This document shows positions 40,496 through 50,408 of a stretch of 64,000 nt of DNA, in pieces (positions within the stretch are counted from its first letter, which is position 1; each line of letters opens with the position of its first letter). The notes beneath the pieces are model-generated. The model had not been told where the DNA came from, ran no database searches, and was given only the letters and a program-made list of their open reading frames with translations. The DNA comes from Parapedobacter pyrenivorans. GTDB lineage: Bacteria; Bacteroidota; Bacteroidia; Sphingobacteriales; Sphingobacteriaceae. The DNA is taken from the NCBI RefSeq assembly GCF_014636865.1, contig NZ_BMER01000001.1, positions 220,103-284,102 on the forward strand, read 5' to 3'. A program made the position numbers and the translations under genes.

Positions 40496-41542
40496 CTATA
40501 TAAGTTTGGAAAGGATTTGGTTAATGGAAAATCGTGCACCGCACACAAATTCGTCCGCCGCCCCGTAATAGATGGTTAATTCATCACCATTGACCACATG
40601 GCCGTTGGTGAACACCACATGCCCGAAAAAACCACTTACTTCATACGGGGCGCTTGGTTCCATGATGGGATCCGCAGTACGACCGATGACCCGGGATGGA
40701 TCGTTCATATCCAGCAGCAACGCGCCCAGGCAGTACCGATTTTGCGCGTCGGCACCATGATAGATTTCCAGCCATCCCGCTTCGGTTTTGATGGGTGCGG
40801 CACCGGCACCCACGCGCGCGCTATCCCAGTGGCCTGTGCGTGTACGGGCGATGATTTGATGCTGCCCCCAGTGAAGGCCATCGGGCGATTGCGCAAGCCA
40901 GATGTAGTTGCCACCGAGATCCACACTACTTGGGCGGTGCAATGCATAATACCGCCCGTCGATGCGCTCCTCAAAAATAGCGCAATCCTTATTATGGGGT
41001 GGGAGAATCAGTCCATGCGTTTCGAACTGCTGCCAATCAGTAGTCGTGCGCATTCCTACGGCAACGCCATTGGGCGATACGGAAGTAAATGTGAGGTAAT
41101 ATCGGCCATCCAGCAAGCTTACCCGGCAATCTTCAATACCGAAGGTTTCTAGCAACCCTTCGCCGACCAACCTCGGATAATCATCCGGTTCATAGAAACG
41201 GATACCGTCCAAGCTACAGAGCAAGCGCAGGTGCGACAGCGTGGTCAGGTAATCGGCTCCCTGGTAGGTGATAACTCTCGGGTCGGTCAGATCCAGTTCC
41301 GGATCGGCGGTCGGCAAGCCGATGATGTCTATGCCGCCGCCATCCTTCAGTACCGGAAACGAGATATAACCATCCCGTTGCGGCGGCCGTTCGGCCACCC
41401 GCACCAACAGCCAGGTCTTTCCCTGGAATTGGAATACGCCCGGATTGAGCAGACAGGCAATCTCCAGCCCCTCATGCGATGGCTGGAGGTCCTTTGGAGC
41501 CAATAATGGGTTTTCCGCGAATCGCGTTGAAATATCAGTCAT
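40496..41542 (-). CDS. Glycoside hydrolase family 130 enzyme (mannoside phosphorylase-like)
   Basis: A 348-residue five-bladed propeller enzyme. Family GH130 is visible in the blade-bordering segments FAENPLLAPKD, NPGVFQFQGKTWLLVRVAERP, the catalytic Asp region GIEDCRVSLLDGRYYLTFTS and the ending NGHVVNGDELTIYYGAAD. GH130 members are mostly inverting beta-mannoside phosphorylases, which split mannosyl-glucose or beta-1,2/1,4-mannobiose with phosphate, and some are hydrolases. It lacks a signal peptide, so it works in the cytoplasm on material imported by the MFS protein. I use the ATG at 41542; the TTG upstream is less likely. It is followed by the MFS gene at 4 bases and preceded by susD at 14. 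Confidence 0.92.
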   Translation of the reverse strand: MTDISTRFAENPLLAPKDLQPSHEGLEIACLLNPGVFQFQGKTWLLVRVAERPPQRDGYISFPVLKDGGGIDIIGLPTADPELDLTDPRVITYQGADYLTTLSHLRLLCSLDGIRFYEPDDYPRLVGEGLLETFGIEDCRVSLLDGRYYLTFTSVSPNGVAVGMRTTTDWQQFETHGLILPPHNKDCAIFEERIDGRYYALHRPSSVDLGGNYIWLAQSPDGLHWGQHQIIARTRTGHWDSARVGAGAAPIKTEAGWLEIYHGADAQNRYCLGALLLDMNDPSRVIGRTADPIMEPSAPYEVSGFFGHVVFTNGHVVNGDELTIYYGAADEFVCGARFSINQILSKLI

Positions 41543-41556
41543 TGTAGGCAATCCGT

Positions 41557-43041
41557 TTAATAATCGTCGTTTTGTGTAATTGAGCCTGCCGACTTGTCCA
41601 CTTCGCCCTGCGGGATGGGATAAAGGTAATTCCGATCCTGGAAATTCTTACCCAGCGCCGTAAGCACAGCCTTGGCGGCACCCCAACGGCGCAGGTCGCT
41701 GAAGCGATGCGATTCCATGCCCAATTCCACACGGCGTTCGTGCATGAGCCACTCCTTTACCTGTGTTTTATCGGTGCTAGCCCCACGGTTGGGCAATGTA
41801 CCACCGGGAGCGGTACCGCCACCTATAATCGGCGTATTGCGGGCACGCTGCCGCACTTCATTGATGAGTGCGATGGCCTGTGGATAACTTTCCAGTTCGG
41901 TATATGCTTCTGCCTTCCATAGTAGCACATCGGCCCAGCGAATATAAATTTTGTTACTCGGCGCGTCATCGTTCCCTTTATTATCGGTATTGGTACCACC
42001 CAAAAGTTTATATACCGCCTGATCCGACACATTGACGGTATAATCCAAACGCGGATCGTTGGCCTCGAAACTACCCGTAAAATCTGGCGATGGCGCCAGG
42101 AATCCCCAACCCAGCAATGCCGTGAGGCCGTTTCCCCTGCGCGGCAGTACACCCTGCTGATGATCAAAGGCAAAGATCACCTCGTTTTCAGCAAACTCCT
42201 TGCTCACGTCGAAACTATCGAAATAATTGCTATTGAGCTGGTAGAAGCCGAGTGTTTCCAGCTCCTGCACCCTGTCGATGACTTGCTGCCATTGCCCACG
42301 GTACAGGGCTGTCTTCGCGTGCAGCGCAATTGCTGCCCCTTTGGATGCCCGCCATTTTTCGCTATCACTCGTATATTTACTATTGGGCAGCAGGTTGGCA
42401 GCTTCCGTAAGATCGCTGTTTACCTGCGTCCACACCTCATCCTTCGGCGCACGGCGCGCCACCTCGTAAGCTTCGTTGAAATTGGTCAGCGGTTTCAACA
42501 ACAATGGCACATCACCAAAATTGGCTACCAAGTTGAAATAGTAGAACGCACGCAGGAAGTATGCCTCACCCAGTAATCTATTGCGCAAATTCTGCTCCAT
42601 ACCCGTCTGTTGGATGATAGCCTCATCAGTGAGTTGACTGATGGCCAAGTTGGTCCGCGAAATACCCTCATAGTCGTACGTCCAAAGACCATTGAATGCA
42701 CCATTTTCGGGCGTGAAGTTAAATGATGCCACGTCGTCCATCCACGCCTGGTCGCCATCCGGACTCCACTTCTTGTTAGCATCGCCGGATGCAATATCTT
42801 CGGTGATGAAATCATTGCGCAGCACCAGGCCCTGTGTCCAATTCCAATCGCCGAAAAGATTGAGCGTACTGGCCAAGGGTACATATGCGTTGGTAACGGC
42901 GCCGGTGATGGTTCCCACGGTAGGATCCGTGGCTATCTGTTCTTCGGTCAGGATGCCGATGGGATCCTTTTCCAGGTATTTTTCACAACTAGCCAGCAGC
43001 AAGAGCGCGGCAACGGGTAAGCTTTTGATATAGGTATTCAT
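41557..43041 (-). CDS. SusD family outer-membrane lipoprotein (pair 2)
   Basis: A 494-residue RagB/SusD protein with a lipobox, LLLLASC, with C19 as the acylated residue. The SusD-like N-terminal lid region and the C-terminal core (WADVLLWKAEAYTELE, LNEVRQRARN-type helix, ERRVELGMESHRFSDLRRWGAA, YLYPIPQGEVD) are clear. It pairs with the SusC at 43062 (20 bases upstream) and lies 14 bases before the GH130 gene, which implies one operon. It is only distantly similar to the first SusD at 24.5 kb. Confidence 0.95.
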   Translation of the reverse strand: MNTYIKSLPVAALLLLASCEKYLEKDPIGILTEEQIATDPTVGTITGAVTNAYVPLASTLNLFGDWNWTQGLVLRNDFITEDIASGDANKKWSPDGDQAWMDDVASFNFTPENGAFNGLWTYDYEGISRTNLAISQLTDEAIIQQTGMEQNLRNRLLGEAYFLRAFYYFNLVANFGDVPLLLKPLTNFNEAYEVARRAPKDEVWTQVNSDLTEAANLLPNSKYTSDSEKWRASKGAAIALHAKTALYRGQWQQVIDRVQELETLGFYQLNSNYFDSFDVSKEFAENEVIFAFDHQQGVLPRRGNGLTALLGWGFLAPSPDFTGSFEANDPRLDYTVNVSDQAVYKLLGGTNTDNKGNDDAPSNKIYIRWADVLLWKAEAYTELESYPQAIALINEVRQRARNTPIIGGGTAPGGTLPNRGASTDKTQVKEWLMHERRVELGMESHRFSDLRRWGAAKAVLTALGKNFQDRNYLYPIPQGEVDKSAGSITQNDDY

Positions 43042-43061
43042 AACATTAAGCGTTTTTCGGG

Positions 43062-46000
43062 TTAAAAGGTTACATTCACACCAAACAGTACAGCCCGCGA
43101 CTGCGGATAGGTTCCTTTGTCGATCTGATCGGTGGTCTCGGGGTCCAGCCCCGAATAATTCGTCGACGTAAACAGGTTTTGACCGGACACATATAACCGG
43201 AGGTTTTGCACACCCCAGTTTGCACTCCGCAGCAACGAACCGAAGGAATACCCCACCTCTACATTCCGCAACCGCAGGTATGAAGCATCTTCCACATAGA
43301 TGCTGGATACCTTGCTGCTGCCGTTATCCGTAAAACTTGCCCGCGGGATACTGTTGGTGCTGCCCTCACCATTCCAACTGCCCAATACAGCAGTCGTATA
43401 GTTGAACGGGCGGGTGTCATAGTCCAAAATCTTCTTGCCATCATTGTAGCGGTCTACTCCCTGTACCCCCTGAATCAGCACGGCAACGTCAAACCCTTTG
43501 TAGCCGGCAGATAAGTTGAAGCCGTACGTCAACTTTGGAATCGGGTTGCCCATAAAGGTCCGGTCTTCGTCGTTGATGATACCGTCGCCGTTTAGGTCTT
43601 TGAAACGGATATCACCGGGCAGCGTAGCGGGATTGGCGGTACCATGCAGGTGGCTGGTTACCTCCGCCGCATTCTGGTAGATGCCTTCCATGATGTAGCC
43701 GTAGTACACGTCCAATGGCTGGCCGGCTTCTGCCCGCGTCACCTCGCCAATGATACGCGGCACGTTGGGATGCAATTTCTCCACGGTATTCGTGAGGGTA
43801 GCCAGGTTTGCATTGATGCCATAGGACAGTCCACCTTGCGTCACATCCCTGAAACTCACCCCCAACTCAAACCCTTCGTTGACCACCTCGCCAGCATTCA
43901 CGTAGGTCGCTCCCACGTTACCCACCAAGTTGGGCAGGCTTACAGGTAGCAAGATATCGTGCGTGTTTTTAACGAAGTAATCGGCAGACACCGAAAACCT
44001 ATTCCGAAAAGCATTCAGGTCGATACCGACGTTGTGCTGCGTGGTCGATTCCCAGCGAAGATCAGGGTTGCCATAGCGGGTGATGTGCCCTTCGCGTGAA
44101 TACAGTGTACGGTAGGCATAATTCGGTATCGACTGGTTGCCCAAGGTTCCGCTACTTAGCCGTATTTTGAGGTAGTCTAACCAAGCGATGCCTTGCATGA
44201 ATCCCTCTTCCGTGATCACCCATCCGGCCGATACCGATGGGAAATAGCCCCATTGATTATTTGCACCGAAGCGGGAAGATGCGTCCGCCCGCAGGTTGCC
44301 TGTGAGCATGTACTTCCCGTCGTATACATAGGTAGCCGTTCCGAATAAGGAGAACAGGGCCCATTCCTGTCCGAAGCCCCCATTCCACAGGTCGTTATCC
44401 GTGGGCCCAAGATCAATATAATGGAATGCTGGATTTGAATATTCATAGCGTCGCCGGGATGCATTGATGGAGGCGCTGGTATTGTTGATGAATTCCGAAC
44501 CTACCAACGCATTGAGGCTATGTATGCCAGCAAAGGTCTTGTCGTAGCTTAGCGTATTGTTCCAGGTGATGGTGAAATCATCGCCCCGGTCTTCGTTCAG
44601 CCCGTTGGGCCGATTTTGCCTGCCAAGACCCTTGCCCTTATCCAGGTCACCGCCACCGCCATCGTCATCACCAAAATTCTCAAAAAATGCTTTGTTGTGG
44701 TTAAAGTTCAGCTCCACGCCCACATTCGTGCGGAACTTCAAGGAGTGGTCCGCTAATATCGAATACTCGCCATATACATTACCGAAAGTCTTGAACTGTT
44801 TCTGCCTGTTATCGGTAAAATAGGCCAGCGCAATGGGATTCTGTGTCCACTCGTATTTACTGCTTTCAAAACTGCCGTCAGCTTGATAAAAAGGCAGGTC
44901 CGTAAAGGGATTGCGCGCGCTGTATGTTGGATCCGTCGGATCTTTGTAAACGGCCAGTACGGGCGGGCGCAACAGCGCATGGCGAATGATGCCTGGGGCA
45001 TCCCCACGCGAGGAAAGTACATCGCGCCTTTCATGCGAAAGTTGCAGATTAGTACCTACACGGATGCGATCCGTCAGGTTAGCGTTGATGTTACTGCGTA
45101 GGTTGATCCGCTCATATTGATCATTGTCGAAGACCACGACGCCATTCTGTTTGTAGTAGCCGCCCGAAAGCAGGAATTGAACCTGCTCACTTCCGCCGGA
45201 AGCCGTAAGCTGGACGCTTTGCGAGCGTCCGGTCTCAAACAGTTCATCCAGCCAGTCGGTATCTGCAAGATCGCCCCTGCTTTTTTCCGCTGTATAGGGA
45301 TTCGTGCCACTGAAACCGGCATTATTCCACGCTTCTTCCAGTTTATTGAGGTATTGCTGGCTATTGAGCATGGTTGGCAAGTTGGTGACCTGCTGAATAC
45401 CATTGAAATAATTCACGTCTAGTGCAGTGCGGCCGACCTTTCCTTTTTTGGTCGTAACCAGCACTACGCCACCCGCGGCGCGCGAACCATATATGGCTGC
45501 CGCCGATGCGTCTTTCAGGACAGTCATGGATTCAATTTCCTGGGGATTGATAAAGGAGAAATTAGTTGACGGGATACCGTCAACGACAAAAAGCGGGCTG
45601 TTATTGCCGATGGTTCCGACACCACGGATGCGGATATCAATCGGATCGCCGGGAGCCCCCGTGGCCTGCGTGACCTGCACACCGGCAATCTGCCCCTGAA
45701 GCATCTGAGTGACGTTGGGAACCCGCCGTTTTTCGGCATCACCCATAGGCACCGTACCCACGGCGCCGGTGATGGTGGTGCGACGTTGCGTAGTATAGCC
45801 GACCACCACCACCTCATCCAAATCACTGGATGTTGCGTCGAGCGTAATGGATAGTACAGACTGCCCATTGATTGCAACTTCCTGGGTGGTATAACCCATA
45901 AAAGAGATTAGTAATATTGCCTCGTCCGGCGCATTGATGGTAAAATTCCCTGCAGCATCTGTCGATGTGCGCTGGGTGCCGCCTTTCAGCTCCACAGTAG

Positions 46001-46139
46001 CACCACCAAGTGGGCTACCATCTGCAGCAACGACAGTCCCCTGTCGGGCTTGCTGTGCAGCGACCGGCGCTATCAGGCAGCCGAGCAACAGCAGTAAAAG
46101 GATTGCACCCTTTGTCAATAGTGGTCTTAATGGCTTCAT
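43062..46139 (-). CDS. SusC family TonB-dependent outer-membrane transporter (pair 2)
   Basis: A 1025-residue TonB-linked receptor. After the signal segment (LLLLLLGCLIAPVAAQ) there is a carboxypeptidase-regulatory-like domain (TVVAADGSPLGGATVELKG...TDAAGNFTINAPDEA), then the plug (TITGAVGTVPMGDAEKRRVPN to MTVLKDASAAAIYGSRAAGGVVLVTTKKG) and a barrel ending in VLFGVNVTF. There is no STN domain. It imports the locus's glycan across the outer membrane. The hybrid two-component system just upstream is the likely regulator. A -7-like element lies 41 bases before its ATG. Confidence 0.97.
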   Translation of the reverse strand: MKPLRPLLTKGAILLLLLLGCLIAPVAAQQARQGTVVAADGSPLGGATVELKGGTQRTSTDAAGNFTINAPDEAILLISFMGYTTQEVAINGQSVLSITLDATSSDLDEVVVVGYTTQRRTTITGAVGTVPMGDAEKRRVPNVTQMLQGQIAGVQVTQATGAPGDPIDIRIRGVGTIGNNSPLFVVDGIPSTNFSFINPQEIESMTVLKDASAAAIYGSRAAGGVVLVTTKKGKVGRTALDVNYFNGIQQVTNLPTMLNSQQYLNKLEEAWNNAGFSGTNPYTAEKSRGDLADTDWLDELFETGRSQSVQLTASGGSEQVQFLLSGGYYKQNGVVVFDNDQYERINLRSNINANLTDRIRVGTNLQLSHERRDVLSSRGDAPGIIRHALLRPPVLAVYKDPTDPTYSARNPFTDLPFYQADGSFESSKYEWTQNPIALAYFTDNRQKQFKTFGNVYGEYSILADHSLKFRTNVGVELNFNHNKAFFENFGDDDGGGGDLDKGKGLGRQNRPNGLNEDRGDDFTITWNNTLSYDKTFAGIHSLNALVGSEFINNTSASINASRRRYEYSNPAFHYIDLGPTDNDLWNGGFGQEWALFSLFGTATYVYDGKYMLTGNLRADASSRFGANNQWGYFPSVSAGWVITEEGFMQGIAWLDYLKIRLSSGTLGNQSIPNYAYRTLYSREGHITRYGNPDLRWESTTQHNVGIDLNAFRNRFSVSADYFVKNTHDILLPVSLPNLVGNVGATYVNAGEVVNEGFELGVSFRDVTQGGLSYGINANLATLTNTVEKLHPNVPRIIGEVTRAEAGQPLDVYYGYIMEGIYQNAAEVTSHLHGTANPATLPGDIRFKDLNGDGIINDEDRTFMGNPIPKLTYGFNLSAGYKGFDVAVLIQGVQGVDRYNDGKKILDYDTRPFNYTTAVLGSWNGEGSTNSIPRASFTDNGSSKVSSIYVEDASYLRLRNVEVGYSFGSLLRSANWGVQNLRLYVSGQNLFTSTNYSGLDPETTDQIDKGTYPQSRAVLFGVNVTF

Positions 46140-46179
46140 AGTTGGTTACATTTAGTGAATATAGATTTCCTTGGTCTTA

Positions 46180-46187
46180 CAAAGGTA
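46180..46187 (-). promoter_or_regulatory. -7 promoter element of susC (pair 2)
   Basis: TACCTTTG on the minus strand is an exact TAnnTTTG match 41 bases before the susC start, in the 136-base gap after the hybrid sensor gene. No -33 TTG at the usual distance; this is common for promoters that need an activator. Confidence 0.45.
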
Positions 46188-46275
46188 TAGGTCTTACCTT
46201 TCACAGCGCTGTACTATGGTTACATTTTGCTATACGGCGCTTGCAAATTGCCCGTAATTACAAAAAAACAGCGAT

Positions 46276-49200
46276 TTATACCCTTACATAATGCTGGGCT
46301 CGGTATTCATTGGGTGCACAATGGTATTGCCGCTTGAACTCCCTGAAAAAGTAAGATTGGTTGTTAAATCCCGTTCGGTAGAAGATTTCCGCGACCGTCA
46401 ATGGGGTGGTGGTCAACAAACGCGCCGCGTGTTTCAACCGGATATGCCGAATGAATTCCGAAGGCGTCATGTTACTCAAGGTTTTCAGTTTGCGATAAAG
46501 CTGCATCTTGCTAAGGGCAAGCGCATGTTCAAGTGTCGCCGCGTTGAGTTCCGGATTGTCTAACTGGGTCTCAATCACCTTCACCAATGCATTGAGAAAC
46601 TGTTGCTGCTCCCGGTTACCCGTCAATGGTACAGGATCGGTCCCCCCTTGCGCGAACAGTTGATGCAGGCGTTCCTGTTGTTCAAACAGATTCTTTATCC
46701 GTACTTTAAGGTGATTGCTATGAAAAGGTTTGGCTATATATGCGTCAGCACCGACCTCATAGCCTTCGGTCCGCTGCTCCACACTGCCTTTCGCTGATAA
46801 AATAACAACGGGGATATGACAAGTAGACGGCGTATTTTTTATCTTCTCGCAAAGTGTAAGACCATCCATTCCGGGCATCATTACGTCGCTGATGATCAGA
46901 TCGGGCACCTGCTTGCGGATGAGGCCCACGGCCTCCAATCCATTGACCGCCTCATAAACCACGTAATGTTCGCCAAGGATGTCACGCAGCAAATATCGGA
47001 TACCAGGTTCATCTTCAACGACTAGAATGGTTTTTTTAATGGTGCCCGACAGGGTCTCCACAAGCGCTCCCTTATTCTGCTCATCCGTGGGCGTTAGCGT
47101 ATCATGGGCAGTCGCCGAAGTCATGTTTCGGTAAATAAAAGACGGGGTTCCACCATACTGCATACCACCTTCAGCATCATGATGATCCTTTGGTGGCGGG
47201 AGCTCAACACAGAATGATATCCATCCCTGATCGACGGTGGCACGGATATTCCCCTCCAACAATTGGACGAGCCGTCGCGTGAAGGCCAGGCCGATCCCTG
47301 TAGTGAATGTAGCAGGGTCTTCTTTACGTCCCGTACGGAATTGGTCGAAAAGTCCTTCCAATTCGTGTTGTTCGAGCTCACATCCGGAATTCGACACAGT
47401 GATCCGCAGTAACGCGGCCGTCGCATCCCATTGCACAGCAATAATGACATGCTCACGCCTCCCGGAATGCTTGAACGCGTTTGATAGCAAATTGAATAAG
47501 ACTTTCTCCAATTTGTCTTTATCCGTAGGCAATATGATGCCATCGGGTATCTGCCGTTCATAGGTGATGTCTTGTTGTTCACTAAGCGGCAAGAAGAGGT
47601 CGGTTAGCTGGGTAATCAGTGATGACACGTCAAGGATGGCGTAGTGGTTTTGCAAATATCCTGCTTCGGCTTTTCTAAACTCAAGCAGTTGCTGCACAAG
47701 GTAAGTAAGCCGGGATGCCTGTTGATAAAGCATCGCCAACAGGTTTTGCTTCAGTGCTGGTGCCGTATCCTGCCGGTCATAATGCTGGAACCGTTCGGCA
47801 GAACCCATAATCAGCGTGAGCGGCGTTTGCAGTTCATGGGCAATATTGGTGAAGAAGTTGAGTTGCTCTTCATGTAAGGCTTCATCTTTTTCACGTAGCT
47901 TTTGCTCCAAGCGTAGCCGATGCTTAATTTCCAGTTTGTTTCTCCTGTTGCTGTAAAAAATAGATGCACCAGTTGCCAGCAACAATGCATAACCGAGCAG
48001 TGCGGGCCAAGTCAACCATACGTAAGGTTTTACGTGCAACTGAAAAGCTTCTTGCTGTGCCGTCCATAATCCTTCGCCATTTGACCATTTAACTGATAGC
48101 GCATACCGCCCCGGAGGGATGTTACTGTAGGTTATCTTTCCGTTTGTTCCACCGTATTGCCACGTCTTATCATGGCCCTCCAATTTCCAAGCATACTCAC
48201 ACTTCTCCGCGTGCAGGAAACTGATCGCTTTGAGCTCAACTTCAAAGAAGTTATCGGTACGGGATACTGCATAGTGCCCCGGATCGGACTGCCCTGCCCG
48301 CAATACCAGGTCCTCGCCGCCGATGAATGGCTTTCCTGCAAAATGGAGTCCGCTAAGCTGCAAGTTGGGCCGGCGCACATTCTCACGGATATGCTGGGGC
48401 AGGAAGTAATTCAGTCCATAGATTCCACCAAAATACAGGTATCCCTGTGCATCTTTCCATACTGCACCATCGCTGAATTCATTGCTTTGCAGACCATCGG
48501 CCTCCTGATAATGCGCCACACCTGAATCTGTCGGATTGACCCGGGCCAGCCCTTTGTTGGTACTCACCCAAATGTAGCCCGAATCATCTTCCGTAATGGC
48601 ATGGATGGTATTATTAGGGAGACCATTGGAGGTATTCAAGTGATTAAATACCGGCTGAGGCTGCGTAATCGCTGCTTCCGCAATCCAATTGAGTCCGTAG
48701 CTTGTACCGATCCAGAACCGCTTTTTACTGTCTTTATACAGTGCGAGCACGTCGTTATTGGAAAGGCTGCCCTCGTGTGTGAATGCCTTGAATGTGGATA
48801 TCTTGCCACTCTTCTTATTCAGTAAACTCAACCCGCCATAACGGCAGGCTATCCATAGGTAGTCATCCGAACCATGGCATACGGCATAGATGATGTCATT
48901 GGCCAGCCCTTTCTCATCATTGGAATAGGTGTACTGCCGAACAAATTGTACCGCGAGTCGATGCGATGCCATCCGGGTAAACCGGAGATGGAGTAAGCCA
49001 TATCCACTGGTTCCCACCCATACCGAACCATCGCTATCCTCTGCGATGGCGTATACTGAACCAAATTCCGGACAATCCTCATGTCCTTCTAAATCCACCC
49101 AATTGACAAATTGCTTAGCTTGACGGTCATAGAGTGCGAGCCCTTTCCCATCCGTTCCCACATAGATCAGGTTGTTGCCCCCGGCCTCGATAGCATACAC

Positions 49201-50397
49201 CGCGTTGTTACTTAGTCCATCATTCGTAGTGTAATATTGCCAATGGGCCGGTGTGTTCCCTGTTGGATCAAAAGCTAAGGTGGAAGCGATCCCCCCTCCT
49301 TTGGTACCTATCCACAGCGCGCCGTCTACTTGACATATCGCCCTGATGGGTTTGGTAGCGCCCACGGCCGATGGTGAAAGGTGGCCGAAGGGAATGGTCT
49401 TCGGCGCCACCCTAATCAGACCGTTGCCATCGGTGGCAACCCATAGGAGTTGTTCACTCCCCGGCGTCCAGGCGGTGATTTTCACATTCTCCAGTGGCCT
49501 CATGTTCCCGTCGCCTGCTTCCTGACGGAAGTCTAGGTCGAACACGCGATAGCCCTGTCCTTCCAATGCCAGGTAATACTGCTGGTCGTAAAACGCCATG
49601 GAGCGGATACCCGAGTGCAATTGGGCGACCTCACTTGACTTCAGGTTGAGTCCATCCACTTTGCTCAACCGCCCCGTTGATGTTGCCAAAAAGACCTTGT
49701 CATTGGCTATAAACAACCCCGTATATGGTCCACTATCAGGGCCGACAACGGGTATCGGCTCAAATTGATGGTTGGATTCTTTTTCGAACACACGGATTTC
49801 CCCAGACTCCGACAGCGTCCATAACCGATTGCCCCGATCGAACAGAATTTTCTGAAAGTGCCCATCAGTTCCCGGTAGTGGACAGGCGTAGAATGAATCA
49901 CGCTGCGCATCATATCGCGCGAACCCCAAGGTAGCCGTACGGGCATACAATTGTCCTGCCGTATCCACCGTCACCTCAAATTCCTGTTCGCGAACTTGGC
50001 TTCGTTTATTGCGGGTATAAAAATAATGATGGAAGATCCCACGCTGCTTCTCGTACCGTGATACCCCCTCCATTGTGCTGACCCATATATTCCGATTACG
50101 GTCTTCGGTAATATGCTGGATGACGTTACTCCCGATGCTGCGTGGGTCATTGCGGTTATAACTGTCGTAATTGAAAACCAGGAAAGACTTGCCATCGTAA
50201 CGGTTGAGCCCATCCCACGTACCAATCCAAAGCATATCATCGGAATCCTGGAAGACACAATTGACCGCGCTGTTGGACAAGCCATTTCGGTTATCCAATT
50301 GTTGCACAAGGTACGTGTCCGGTTGGCTTAATCCGACCATGGGTGCTGCAAAAATGAGCAGCAATCCCATGGTAAAACCGATGCGCCTCCCATCCAT
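46276..50397 (-). CDS. Hybrid two-component system sensor/regulator (HTCS)
   Basis: A 1373-residue one-protein signalling system. A signal peptide (about 1-25) is followed by a periplasmic sensor of some 14 two-component propeller repeats (WIGTWDGLNRYDG, VATDGNGLIRV and similar, to about residue 690), a Y_Y_Y domain (about 740-810), a membrane helix (about 815-835), a HisKA domain with the phospho-His H854 in IAHELQTPLTL, HATPase (LFNLLSNAFKHS, GIGLAFTRRL), a receiver domain with D1171 in IISDVMMPGMDG, and an AraC-type DNA-binding domain (GFNNQSYFFREFKRQY). It senses a glycan fragment in the periplasm and directly activates the adjoining operon, here the SusC/SusD set at 41.6-46.1 kb. It begins with ATG at 50397; a GTG lies just before it. 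Confidence 0.96.
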   Translation of the reverse strand: MDGRRIGFTMGLLLIFAAPMVGLSQPDTYLVQQLDNRNGLSNSAVNCVFQDSDDMLWIGTWDGLNRYDGKSFLVFNYDSYNRNDPRSIGSNVIQHITEDRNRNIWVSTMEGVSRYEKQRGIFHHYFYTRNKRSQVREQEFEVTVDTAGQLYARTATLGFARYDAQRDSFYACPLPGTDGHFQKILFDRGNRLWTLSESGEIRVFEKESNHQFEPIPVVGPDSGPYTGLFIANDKVFLATSTGRLSKVDGLNLKSSEVAQLHSGIRSMAFYDQQYYLALEGQGYRVFDLDFRQEAGDGNMRPLENVKITAWTPGSEQLLWVATDGNGLIRVAPKTIPFGHLSPSAVGATKPIRAICQVDGALWIGTKGGGIASTLAFDPTGNTPAHWQYYTTNDGLSNNAVYAIEAGGNNLIYVGTDGKGLALYDRQAKQFVNWVDLEGHEDCPEFGSVYAIAEDSDGSVWVGTSGYGLLHLRFTRMASHRLAVQFVRQYTYSNDEKGLANDIIYAVCHGSDDYLWIACRYGGLSLLNKKSGKISTFKAFTHEGSLSNNDVLALYKDSKKRFWIGTSYGLNWIAEAAITQPQPVFNHLNTSNGLPNNTIHAITEDDSGYIWVSTNKGLARVNPTDSGVAHYQEADGLQSNEFSDGAVWKDAQGYLYFGGIYGLNYFLPQHIRENVRRPNLQLSGLHFAGKPFIGGEDLVLRAGQSDPGHYAVSRTDNFFEVELKAISFLHAEKCEYAWKLEGHDKTWQYGGTNGKITYSNIPPGRYALSVKWSNGEGLWTAQQEAFQLHVKPYVWLTWPALLGYALLLATGASIFYSNRRNKLEIKHRLRLEQKLREKDEALHEEQLNFFTNIAHELQTPLTLIMGSAERFQHYDRQDTAPALKQNLLAMLYQQASRLTYLVQQLLEFRKAEAGYLQNHYAILDVSSLITQLTDLFLPLSEQQDITYERQIPDGIILPTDKDKLEKVLFNLLSNAFKHSGRREHVIIAVQWDATAALLRITVSNSGCELEQHELEGLFDQFRTGRKEDPATFTTGIGLAFTRRLVQLLEGNIRATVDQGWISFCVELPPPKDHHDAEGGMQYGGTPSFIYRNMTSATAHDTLTPTDEQNKGALVETLSGTIKKTILVVEDEPGIRYLLRDILGEHYVVYEAVNGLEAVGLIRKQVPDLIISDVMMPGMDGLTLCEKIKNTPSTCHIPVVILSAKGSVEQRTEGYEVGADAYIAKPFHSNHLKVRIKNLFEQQERLHQLFAQGGTDPVPLTGNREQQQFLNALVKVIETQLDNPELNAATLEHALALSKMQLYRKLKTLSNMTPSEFIRHIRLKHAARLLTTTPLTVAEIFYRTGFNNQSYFFREFKRQYHCAPNEYRAQHYVRV

Positions 50398-50408
50398 CAC
50401 CGCGCTTT